Origin: Gordonia phthalatica | GTDB taxonomy: Bacteria > Actinomycetota > Actinomycetes > Mycobacteriales > Mycobacteriaceae | Length of the DNA stretch: 64,000 nucleotides | Direction of reading: 5' to 3' | Assembly: GCF_001305675.1 (NCBI RefSeq) | Contig: NZ_CP011853.1 | Span: 2,852,001 to 2,916,000, forward strand | Part shown: positions 45,501-52,203 of the stretch, in pieces | Numbering within the stretch: the first letter of the stretch is position 1 | Layout: every line of letters starts with the position of its first letter | The notes under the pieces: generated by a model | What the model was told of the DNA's origin: nothing | Databases searched by the model: none | What the model saw: the letters and a program-made list of their open reading frames with translations, nothing else | Made by a program: the position numbers and the translations under genes

Positions 45501-45901
45501 CCTGGAAGGAGTGGCTGCGGCTGTCGAACTGGTTCGGGCTCAGCGACGATTCCCGCATCACCACTCGCAGCCTCCTGACAGCCGACGGCAGCGGCCCGGC
45601 CGCCAAACCCAAGGCCGACCTCAGTTCGGAGTGGCAGGCCGTCTACGACTCCACCGTCTCCGACGAGGAGAAGCAGTTGGTCATCGCACTCGCCGCCGCC
45701 GAGCTGCCGGTGCCGACCCTCGGCTATGAGACCGACGACGGCGACGTCCTCGACTTCGCGTGGAGCGATCACAGACTCGGCGTGGTCCTCGACCCCGACG
45801 ACAGCATCACCCATACGATGTCGGAGGCGGGGTGGACACTGTGTCCACCGAGCATTGATCAGATCGCGACCGCGTTGAAGAATGGAGCCACCCGGGCATG
45901 A
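39527..45901 (+). CDS. YprA-family DEAD helicase with DUF1998 (DISARM/Druantia/ARMADA-related)
   Basis: A protein of 2124 residues from a GTG with AGGAAGGG about 11 nt upstream; an ATG at 39476 would add 17 residues. SF2 core: GHQAAAFERL Q-like region, Walker A TTGTGSGKTEAFLYP near 103, DEFH box LDEFHTYDGAQGTD near 234, motif III PVATSATLG, motif VI YLQRVGRAGRLTG near 1101. DUF1998 near 1620-1690 with HDTVPGGTGYLAEF and the metal-binding cysteines CDCADYDRLACHKC. Two more Cys pairs (CRHCGRSGWG; CPQCGWAG with CPRCG) lie in between. A C-terminal part near 1790-1845 (IAIFADGRRYH, AILRGSGHLVWSF) looks like a Vsr/PD-(D/E)XK-type fold. The size and the helicase-DUF1998 fusion resemble DruE, DpdJ and MrfA; in DISARM these functions are split into DrmA and DrmB. 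ATGA-coupled to the next gene. Confidence 0.88.
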   Translation: MGVLLPTIQANHLREGLTDYLATTFALTDPDAQGALSDFVGHPDTGMFKGPYVRLRLPYAPAGGNWRMHLDWWPTGFTPYGHQAAAFERLSSKFHARPQPTLVTTGTGSGKTEAFLYPILDHVLRAKAAGVTGMKALILYPMNALANDQAERLARLITEHSELSGVTAGLYTGEQSTGGRTKVTDEGLITDRSLMHSAPPDILLTNYKMLDHLLLHPDRADIWRLSADSLQYVVLDEFHTYDGAQGTDVAMLLRRLGLTLKAHWTDASPVTDADRTRPLGRITPVATSATLGSKAEPTAMLGFAHTVFGEAFDADAVIGETRVTADAWLADRDPALGRDYQPAPLIVTESVDRLDAVAAASPTNSALAAAVLAELFERAGVFERTELFETTDHLDADRRLTPADLRRLDAAEQLHLLKTHSLLAKVLAHAVDAISLADLADAVFDTPTSPRERPRIHHAQQRFLDYLFAALSHLRAEVGRAALNVDVHLWIRELSRIDRAVTAVTAYRWSDDGIHDDADVMHLPALYCRHCGRSGWGARLAPTGHTLDVTDESIRADHAAGTSRFRALISAPAEALLTATRAEQVEGLRWFRIDDREIVDTPPDPDSAEQLEGKVLPVLVLTGDAVEEASQNDMCPACGAADGIRFLGSAVATQLSVTLSNLFGDARLDADEKKTLMFTDSVQDAAHRAGFVQARSHTLSLRSTLRSAIGDQALTLPELCERVIARAGDDPARRYHLLAPDIVDHDGFTPFWKPDTSTAARKKAAGKVLRRLQFDIDMEFGLQSRLGRTLELTGSAVAEVDLGGAERPARLGRAALNAAEHQLALTAPDSAAITRWVRGTVERVRTRGAIHHPWLRTYVERDANRRWVWGARPKGEGMPAFPKGRPAAAFPAVGSRSVPEGFDAITAVSSWYARWASQCLDVSPYDGSFLARSLFSVLAEQRVLSAVLTESGLTAYGLPAAAITVTAPTDDDLAAGRHLLVCAVCQTPTPGSVTAVDQLDGAPCLLVRCPGTLVRAAKGQNFYRRLYDGSEMKRVVAREHTSLLPTQTRLGYETAFKRGGADPQAPNVLVATPTLEMGIDIGDLSTVMLGSLPRTVSSYLQRVGRAGRLTGNSLALAFVRGRGEHLPKLYDPTSVIQGEVRPPATFLTAEEILQRQYIAHIIDRLARDPGTVAPRGARAVLGSFDPGSWMAALLTAVSTDADALVDGFLAQFDDVLDAHTRDSLRAWATPGDDGAPSPLASDLQEAVHRWNRDLTELTARRDTVQAEMPEFERRAASPAATDDDLRDLRTAKGSLRLLGGQIHDLTDDYWISVLERYGVLPNYTLLDDSVTLDVGVTWIDPDTSQYMGEATSYQRGSRVALTELAPGATFYAQGLAARIDAVDLGAGESNIQTWRLCPQCGWAGITLAGEQPPTITTCPRCGTGAIADVSQQLPVVEMARVSAEVRRDEASITDSRDERHKESFTVITAADIDPVNVGRSWHVGDLEFGAEYLRRLDVRWLNMGRRTSQGATRTVAGQETATGLFRVCSACGQLDKSAGRNSRYEHRSWCRHRNAATEHVREIALARTLRTQGVLLHLPKALEYDQFAHPSLSAAILLGLRQVIGGSPEHLDVATITDALRSPDQRALLIHDTVPGGTGYLAEFADPAKVWAVLAAARTVVRDCDCADYDRLACHKCLLPFAPPHELDKVSRQTALRVLDQLLGVDDGAEPDAARWLDAVTAEAPAARVGSEESPLEKEFYVAFVDRLRTMGATVKESPGTYGPSATIVLPGKKIRTWKLTPQVHVANSKPDFELATNDPDVPRIAIFADGRRYHAVPGCNRVADDAAKRAILRGSGHLVWSFGHEDLQRFITGESVVPSWFTEKGAANAMKVGGLRPAIVRQLTADPITVLLAFITDPDHSAWQAVGRSLPMMFVRPDNRGPGDADALATSALGLLDGEAAEFGVGTDMCWWSTDGPLAVTAAMRPGTRTLTAVLAVDDRDENLEILDGHAWKEWLRLSNWFGLSDDSRITTRSLLTADGSGPAAKPKADLSSEWQAVYDSTVSDEEKQLVIALAAAELPVPTLGYETDDGDVLDFAWSDHRLGVVLDPDDSITHTMSEAGWTLCPPSIDQIATALKNGATRA

Positions 45902-48312
45902 AGGGCAGTATCAGCAGAATAGTCGAGCTCTTCGACGGAAGCAGCAAGCATCTCCTGATTCCGGTCTACCAGCGCAACTACGACTGGAAAATCAAGCATT
46001 GTGCCCGCCTGTTCGACGACCTCGTCGACATCATCCGTCAAGACCGCGAGACGCACTTCTTCGGCGCGATCGTCGGCCACCCCGAGACCTCGTTCACCTA
46101 TGTGGTCATCGACGGCCAGCAACGGCTAACCACCACCAGTCTACTGATGCTGGCGTTGGTCCATTGCCTCGACGACGGCACAATCAGGTCGAAAGACCCT
46201 AATCTGGCGTCCGACATCCGCGAAAGCTACTTGGTTCTCAAGAGCAAGAACGACGCCGTCAAGTTCAAACTGAAGCCCGTCAAAAACGACAACGACGCGT
46301 ACAGCCGCCTCCTGCGCGGCGATACCCCGATCGAATCATCCACGATCACCGCGAACTATCGCTACTTCCGCGAGCGGATTTCGCAGGGAGAGTTAGATGG
46401 CGACCAGATCTGGGAGGCCATCTTCCGACTGCAGGTGATGGCACTGGACTTGGAGAAACAGGACGACCCCCAGCGAATCTTCGAGAGCATCAACTCGACC
46501 GGACTCGAGCTCAGCGAGGCCGACAAGATCCGCAACGTGGCGCTGATGCACCAGCCGAGCCACGAGCAGGAGGACCTGTACGAGAACTACTGGAACCGCA
46601 TCGAGACCGCTGTCGAATACCGTACCGACTGGTTCATCCGCTTCTACCTCGTATCGAAGACCGGCAAGACGCCGCGCCAGGATGCGGTGTACGAGGCTTT
46701 CCGCAACTTCCAGAACAGCTCGACCGCAACCACCCGCGAGCTGTTGTCCGAGATGCGCGACTATGCCGAGTACAGCCGCGAGCTGAACACCGCATCAACC
46801 GGTATCACACAGGCCGATCGGCGCCTGCGCCGTCTCAACATGATCAAGCATGATGTGACGCTGCCGCTCACCATGCCACTGCTCGGAGAAGTGAAGGCAG
46901 GGACGGTATCACCTGCCGATTTCACTGCAGTCATCGAGATCCTCGACGCCTACCTGTTCCGCCGATTCGTGTGCAGTGTTCCCACCAATGCGCTCAATAA
47001 GATCTTCGCCACGCTCTACTCCGAGATCCACCGCCTCCGCGGAGCCGATGACAGGTTTTCCGACGTTCTCATCTATTCGCTTCGCCGACGGGGAACGTCC
47101 GGAAGGTTTCCCGCAGACGATGAATTCACCGAAGCCTTCACCACCCGCGACCTCTACCACATCAAGGGCGAGAACCGAGCCTACCTGTTCGAGTGCCTCG
47201 AGAACAATTACTCTAACGACACTCATGACATTGCGACTGCACTCGAGAATCAGTCGATCAGCATTGAGCACATCATGCCCCAGACCCTGAGCTCGGCATG
47301 GCGGCAGGATCTCGGCGACGACGCCGAAGAGGTCCATGCGCTCTGGCGGAACCGTATCGGCAATCTGACCGTTACCGGCTACAACTCCAGCTACTCCAAC
47401 GACCGATTCGCGGACAAGAAGAAGCGCGACAACGGATTCGACGAATCGCCTTACCGACTCAACGCGTTGCTCAAAGAAGTCGACCAATGGACGGCCGCAG
47501 AGATGGAGACTCGCACCCAAACATTGACCTCCGTTGCTGTTGGATATTGGGCTCTGCCGTCGACCACGTTCGAACCTCACATCCCGCCGATGCCGTCGGT
47601 TCCGATGGGCGATGACGAATCCTTCACCAATCAGACCATCGCTGCGTTCGACTTCGGTGACATCCACCAGACCGTCAGCAGTTGGAAGGATGCCCTCGTG
47701 CAGGTGCTCCGAGCGTTGGTCGATGAGCATCGCGAGGAGATCTTCGCCTATACCGCCGACGTAAACGACATGACACTGATCGGCGACTCATCTGACGTCC
47801 CCGCCGGGCAGTCGTTGATCGTTCCCGGGCTAACCGTCCAGTCCTCGACCTCGACGCACACCAAGCTGACCGTACTACGCAAGCTGTTCGACCACCTCGA
47901 GATCAGCACCGACGACCTCCTGTTCACCCTGCGCAATACAGACTCCGGCACGCCGGAATCATTGGAAAGCGAACCCTCCCCGTATGCAGAGCTGACCAAG
48001 TTCACCCCAGAGCTCGAACAGCTCACGTCCCCTGCCGTGACTGAGGAGGAGACTCGTCAGGTGCGCGCCGACTTCGCTGGCGCATTGACCGCGTTCAGTC
48101 TTCCCGACCCGAAGATCACGTTGCCGGGGCACACACTGCCCGATGTGGAGGCTCCCGATTTCACTGGTTCGGCCTCTCACGAGGAAGTACTCGCTGCTCT
48201 TCGACTAATGACGGAACTCGAATCGATGCTGCCTGGCCAGTTTCATCGACTGATCGTCTCCGGAGTCATCTGTCGTTGGCTCGCTGTACTGTCCGTGAAC
48301 GGAGCTCGGTAA
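45898..48312 (+). CDS. GmrSD-like DUF262/DUF1524 (HNH) protein
   Basis: A protein of 804 residues. N-terminal DUF262 (ParB/Srx-like NTPase) with IPVYQRNYDW near residue 21 and the signature DGQQRLTT near 75. The middle is helical and contains DDPQRIFESINSTGLELSEADKIRN, split as usual for the family. DUF1524 HNH nuclease near 455-500 with SIEHIMPQTL and RIGNLTVTGYN. The C-terminal 250 residues include a low-similarity domain (LTVLRKLFDHLEISTDDLL). It is a fused form of the type IV enzyme GmrSD, which cleaves modified phage DNA. The stop overlaps the next start by one base (TAATG), placing it in an operon with two helicases. Confidence 0.92.
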   Translation: MKGSISRIVELFDGSSKHLLIPVYQRNYDWKIKHCARLFDDLVDIIRQDRETHFFGAIVGHPETSFTYVVIDGQQRLTTTSLLMLALVHCLDDGTIRSKDPNLASDIRESYLVLKSKNDAVKFKLKPVKNDNDAYSRLLRGDTPIESSTITANYRYFRERISQGELDGDQIWEAIFRLQVMALDLEKQDDPQRIFESINSTGLELSEADKIRNVALMHQPSHEQEDLYENYWNRIETAVEYRTDWFIRFYLVSKTGKTPRQDAVYEAFRNFQNSSTATTRELLSEMRDYAEYSRELNTASTGITQADRRLRRLNMIKHDVTLPLTMPLLGEVKAGTVSPADFTAVIEILDAYLFRRFVCSVPTNALNKIFATLYSEIHRLRGADDRFSDVLIYSLRRRGTSGRFPADDEFTEAFTTRDLYHIKGENRAYLFECLENNYSNDTHDIATALENQSISIEHIMPQTLSSAWRQDLGDDAEEVHALWRNRIGNLTVTGYNSSYSNDRFADKKKRDNGFDESPYRLNALLKEVDQWTAAEMETRTQTLTSVAVGYWALPSTTFEPHIPPMPSVPMGDDESFTNQTIAAFDFGDIHQTVSSWKDALVQVLRALVDEHREEIFAYTADVNDMTLIGDSSDVPAGQSLIVPGLTVQSSTSTHTKLTVLRKLFDHLEISTDDLLFTLRNTDSGTPESLESEPSPYAELTKFTPELEQLTSPAVTEEETRQVRADFAGALTAFSLPDPKITLPGHTLPDVEAPDFTGSASHEEVLAALRLMTELESMLPGQFHRLIVSGVICRWLAVLSVNGAR

Positions 48313-50579
48313 TGGCAAACCTCGTCCTCGCGTCCAACAGCAAGTCGATGCCGAAACTCGACGGCTCCATCCGAGCCAAGGTGTGGGCGTTCATCGAGAA
48401 ACTCAGTGCCGATCACACGGCCCCCGGACTGCACATCGAGCCGCTCAAGAGCGCCGTCGACAAACGGGTGCGCACCGGTCGGGTTGATCTGCAGTATCGC
48501 GCGATCCTGTTCAAAGTCAACGACAAGCTCGGCGACGACCCGACGTTCATCTACATGGGCACCTGGCCGCACGACGATGCCAACAAGCTCGCCGAACGCT
48601 CCTACCTGCAGGTCAATCCCATCAACGGAGTCCTCGAAGCCGTCATCGGCAAACTCGACGGCAATGACGATCGCAAGAAGCGAGTCGTGCTCCCCGACCA
48701 CGATGGTGGTCTGGACCGTGCGCTCACCACTGAGACGGCGCCGGGTTACCTCGCCGGGCTCGGGTTCACCCTCGACGATTTCACCGAAAGGCTCGGCATC
48801 GATCCGCAGATCGCCGCCGACGCACTCGCAGCCGCCGATGAGAATGCACTGATGGATGTCATCGCGCGGGCAGTGACATGGCAGGCCGATGCCCTGCTCG
48901 AACTCGCCACCGGGATCGGCATCGACGAGTTGCGCGCCAAGTACGCACTCATCGACGCCACCACCGACGAGGAGCTCGACGAGGAGCTCGACGAGGATCG
49001 AAGGATCCTCAAGGCGCTCGATCAGCCGGCGTCGAAGATGCAGTTCCGTCTCATCGAAGACAACGAGGAACTCCGCCAGGCCATTGAGAGCGACGACTTC
49101 GCCGCCTGGCGGGTGTTTCTGCATCCCGAGCAGCGCAAGTACGCCGAGAAGAAGACCTACAATGGCGCGTTCCGGCTGTCCGGCGGGGCCGGTACCGGCA
49201 AGACTGTCGTCGCCGTTCACCGGGCGCGCAACCTGGCGCGCGAGAACCCTGATGCGCGAATCATTCTCACCACCTACAACAAGACACTGGCCGAAGCGCT
49301 GCACGGCGATCTGTTGGTGCTCGACTCCAAGGTGCCGATCGCAGCGCGTCCGGGCGACCCGGGCGTGTACGTCGGCGGAATCGACGCCCTCGGCTACGCA
49401 GTGCTCCGCCAGGCCGACAATCTCACCGAGGCGGCGCAATCAGTTCTCGGATATGCCGGTGTCGACTCGATCAGTTCACGGACGCGGTCGTCCCTGTGGC
49501 GTGATCTGCTGGCCGAGGCGTCGACCGATCTCCACCCCAAGCTGGCCACACCGACGTTCTTGGAGAACGAGTATGTCGCCGTCGTGCTCGCCAACCGGGT
49601 GACCACACTGGAGCAGTATGTGAAGGTGGCGCGGGCCGGTCGCGGCGTGCGGTTGAGCCGACCGCAGCGGATCGCCGTGTGGAAACTCGTCGACACGTAC
49701 CGCCGACAGTCGCGGATGGACGGAACCCTCAGCTACGCAGAGGTTCTCGCGTTGGCCGCCGAATCTCTACGGTTGCGGACCGAGGCCGGTGGCGGACATC
49801 TAGTCGATCACATCGTCGTCGACGAGGCCCAGGACCTGCACGCCACACACTGGGCCCTGCTGCGCGATCTCGTCGCCGAAGGTGCCAACGACCTGTTCAT
49901 CGCCGAGGATTCGCACCAGCGCATCTACGGTCAGCCGGTGGTGCTGGGGCGGCTCGGCATCAAGATCGTCGGCCGTTCCAAGCGGTTGACGTTGAACTAC
50001 CGGACCACCGCCGAGAATCTGCACTTCGCGGTCAGCATCCTGCAGGGCGCCGAGTATCGCGACCTGGAGCAGGGCGATGAGTCGACCGCGGGCTACCGTT
50101 CCGCGCGCCGCGGCCCCGTCCCACAGTTGGTGGAATGTGCTTCGGTGGCCGACGAACTCGACACGGTCGCCGCCCAAGCGCAGGCGTGGATCGGCGACGG
50201 TGTCACTCCCTCGTCGATCGCGGTGCTCGCCCGTTCGGAAGCCACCCGCGATCAGTTCGTCCGCGCGCTCGGCGAACGCGGTGTGCCGGCGCGGGCCTTG
50301 GAGAACAAACCACTCAACGGCGAGCACGTGCGTGTCCTGACCATGCACCGATCCAAAGGCATGGAGTTCTCCCGCGTGGTGTTGGCCGGCATTGACGACA
50401 CCCACGTCCCCTCGTCTGTGACCCTCAAGTCCGTACCAGAAGAGGAACGCACCGAGGCCCTACTGCGCGAACGGTCGCTGCTGTATGTGGCGGCCAGCCG
50501 GGCGCGCGATGAGCTCGTCGTGACGTGGAGTGGGACGAAGTCGGGGTTGCTTGGCAGTCCGATCACCGATCAGGGTTAG
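48312..50579 (+). CDS. RelE/ParE-like domain fused to UvrD-type SF1 helicase
   Basis: A protein of 755 residues. The first about 95 residues read like a RelE/ParE fold (KVWAFIEKLSADHTAPGLH, RTGRVDLQYRAILFKV, MGTWPHDDANKLAER). Next come about 190 helical residues and a UvrD/PcrA helicase core: Walker A LSGGAGTGKTVVAVHRA near 289, Walker B VDEAQDLHATHW near 503, LNYRTTAENL near 560, HRSKGMEFSRVVLAGI near 676 and LYVAASRARDELVVT near the end. There is no nuclease domain. The start at TAATG is shared with the preceding stop. It probably acts downstream of the YprA helicase and the GmrSD-like nuclease, for example in DNA unwinding. Confidence 0.9.
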   Translation: MANLVLASNSKSMPKLDGSIRAKVWAFIEKLSADHTAPGLHIEPLKSAVDKRVRTGRVDLQYRAILFKVNDKLGDDPTFIYMGTWPHDDANKLAERSYLQVNPINGVLEAVIGKLDGNDDRKKRVVLPDHDGGLDRALTTETAPGYLAGLGFTLDDFTERLGIDPQIAADALAAADENALMDVIARAVTWQADALLELATGIGIDELRAKYALIDATTDEELDEELDEDRRILKALDQPASKMQFRLIEDNEELRQAIESDDFAAWRVFLHPEQRKYAEKKTYNGAFRLSGGAGTGKTVVAVHRARNLARENPDARIILTTYNKTLAEALHGDLLVLDSKVPIAARPGDPGVYVGGIDALGYAVLRQADNLTEAAQSVLGYAGVDSISSRTRSSLWRDLLAEASTDLHPKLATPTFLENEYVAVVLANRVTTLEQYVKVARAGRGVRLSRPQRIAVWKLVDTYRRQSRMDGTLSYAEVLALAAESLRLRTEAGGGHLVDHIVVDEAQDLHATHWALLRDLVAEGANDLFIAEDSHQRIYGQPVVLGRLGIKIVGRSKRLTLNYRTTAENLHFAVSILQGAEYRDLEQGDESTAGYRSARRGPVPQLVECASVADELDTVAAQAQAWIGDGVTPSSIAVLARSEATRDQFVRALGERGVPARALENKPLNGEHVRVLTMHRSKGMEFSRVVLAGIDDTHVPSSVTLKSVPEEERTEALLRERSLLYVAASRARDELVVTWSGTKSGLLGSPITDQG

Positions 50580-50639
50580 CGCATGCGATGTGTCTGCGGC
50601 TACTCGCCCCCGCCCGCGCTGGCGTAGCGGACTACCTCG

Positions 50640-51000
50640 GCGTCATGTCCGACATGCGGATACCGGCCGGCGTCGTCGACGTTGTCGGCTGTCGAGATAT
50701 CGCTCCGCCACGTCCCCAGCGCATAAATGTAGGAGACGAACCGCCCCGGCAACACAGTTCAGCCCGAGCGTATGGATCACCTGCCGGACGGGTAGATCGA
50801 CGACAGTCGTCCATCCAGCGTCCCCGACGGCCAGCCCGCGCGGAGACGGTGGGTGCAGTCGTCGAAGATCATCTGGCCGCCGGCCCGCTGAATGACCCCG
50901 TCAACGCCACCACCCGCCACGCATTCGGGTGTTCGCAGCGTTCACGGTCACGTCCGCGTCGACGCGGGTGATGTCTCCGGTGATGATCGTCAGGGGGCGG
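50640..51000 (-). pseudogene. Frameshifted macro-domain (ADP-ribose-binding) gene
   Basis: On the minus strand three frames together give LTIITGDITRVDADVTVNAA, then GGGVDGVIQRAGGQM, then GLAVGDAGWTTVVDLPVRQV followed by IHTLGLN. These are the diagnostic macro-domain motifs (GDIT, VNAAN, GGGVDGAI, VIHTVGP). At least two frameshifts separate them, there is no usable start, and the C-terminal third is not recognisable. The gene is a relic of an ADP-ribose hydrolase or reader. Confidence 0.8.
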
Positions 51001-51233
51001 CATCGGTTCGTTTTGGCCTCCCTTCGGCATACGCGCGGTATGCGTCGCTACCGCAACGAGACCGCCGTGATCCGCAAATGAAGTTCCTCCACCCGCGGGC
51101 GTCAGACTTCAACGCCTGATAGGCGTGTTCGGCGCTCCGGGCCCGACCGAGTCCGGGCACATCGAAATCGCAGCGATAGAAGTTCGACAGTACAGAAGTA
51201 CTCGCCCCGGAATCCGGTGATCGCGTCGGTCAT
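50990..51233 (-). pseudogene. Frameshifted NADAR (YbiA-like) gene
   Basis: ATG at 51233 reads MTDAITGFRGEY and then loses the frame. The next frame continues LSNFYRCDFDVPGLG and SAEHAYQALKS, the hallmark LSNF and EHxYQxxK motifs of NADAR/DUF1768 proteins, and ends at a TGA at 50990-50992. The second half of the domain is degraded. NADAR proteins remove ADP-ribose from modified guanosine or process ADP-ribosylated metabolites. The relic directly abuts the macro-domain relic in the same orientation. Confidence 0.8.
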
Positions 51234-51338
51234 CACCACAAGGTCTCATCCCGGTCCGACAACGCCGGACCACTGATGACACCGGGCGGATGGGGCGGGC
51301 TGCCAACGCAGGGCTGCTCCCCTCGTCCTCACCGCAGA

Positions 51339-51722
51339 TCATGTGTCGACACGACACACAGATGGTTCGGCCCCGCTCGGTATCTTCCGCAAGGTCTCGT
51401 CGCGATCGCTCGACGGCACCGTCGACGGTTCGACCGTACGTCCGCGCCCTCGTCGCGAGCGATCTGTTCGAGACCGAACGCCGATGTCAACGAGGTCGGC
51501 GAGACTGTCGACCTCGACCAGCTGGTCGGCGCACACCCGTGAGCAGATGGAACCGACCGTCCGGCAATTCAGGCGAAGGCGAACACGGTCGTCCCGTCCG
51601 GTCACCGACCACGACACCTCGACCGCCCCGCGTAGCGTCATCACCTGGCCCGGCAGTGCCGAGTTGGTACTCGTATCAGTTGTCGATTCAAAGAGATAGT
51701 CTATAATGCCTTCGCTCAACAT
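51339..51722 (-). pseudogene. Possible decayed coding sequence of unknown family
   Basis: An open minus-strand frame of about 127 codons with protein-like composition in its first half (LPGQVMTLRGAVEVSWSVTG, ADQLVEVDSLADLVDIG) that turns into low-complexity Arg/Ser sequence. It lies in the same decayed 1.1-kb stretch and orientation as the NADAR and macro relics. No family recognised. It may be the N-terminal part of another lost gene of that set or chance. Confidence 0.3.
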
Positions 51723-52078
51723 CGAGTTCGACGGTGCCGAGCATGCCTAGTGTCGGCAGCCACCTCGCGGGTGATGACCTCGTCGAGGGCGACGCCGTCG
51801 TTGAAGCCGATGGTGCCGCACCGGATGTCGAACTTGGCGGCAGGCTGATAGAAGACGATCACGGCGTCGTCCTTGGCGTACGACGGGAAGCCGTACCAGG
51901 TCTCGGCCGCCAGGTCGGGGCCCTCCTCGGAGACGATGACGCGCAGTCGTTCGGCGATGGTGCGGTCGGTGCCGGTCAGATCGGCGATCGCCGCCAGGCA
52001 CGCCTCGTACTCGCGGGCGCGCTTGGCCGCCCCTTTGACGCCCTTCGTCGCCTTCAGCTCCGCGGCACGTTGGGCCAT
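51716..52078 (-). pseudogene. DUF1801-like gene, truncated and probably frameshifted
   Basis: A 120-codon frame: MAQRAAELKATKGVKGAAKR, then IAERLRVIVSEEGPDLA, then TWYGFPSYAKDDAVIVFYQP. It matches the DUF1801/YdhG-like family (possible iron-chaperone-like fold). The usual C-terminal third (MWPTSFAL-type) is missing and replaced by VAADTRHARHRRTRC. Upstream, in another frame, an ATG gives MSSGVGFSEQERRR, the normal start of this family, so one base has probably been lost near the N-terminus. The right gene half lies next to the decayed region, so one event may have removed its 3' end. Confidence 0.6.
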
Positions 52079-52203
52079 CGCCGCCGCTCCTGCTCCGAGA
52101 ATCCCACTCCGCTGCTCATCGCCTTCTCCTCACTGTGCCGTGCGCGGGCGAGTCGTTCACCCCTTGCCGAAGGCCCTACGAGCGCACCGCCCCCGACGCT
52201 TCT

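Noticed and set aside
43388..45814. 808-codon minus-strand open frame inside the YprA-family helicase
   Set aside because: The plus-strand frame has helicase motifs, DUF1998 cysteines and overlapping gene borders; the antisense frame has no motif.
48961..48996. GACGAGGAGCTC direct repeat in the RelE-UvrD gene
   Set aside because: Short in-frame acidic repeat (DEELDEEL) of a coding linker; no sign of a mobile or regulatory role.
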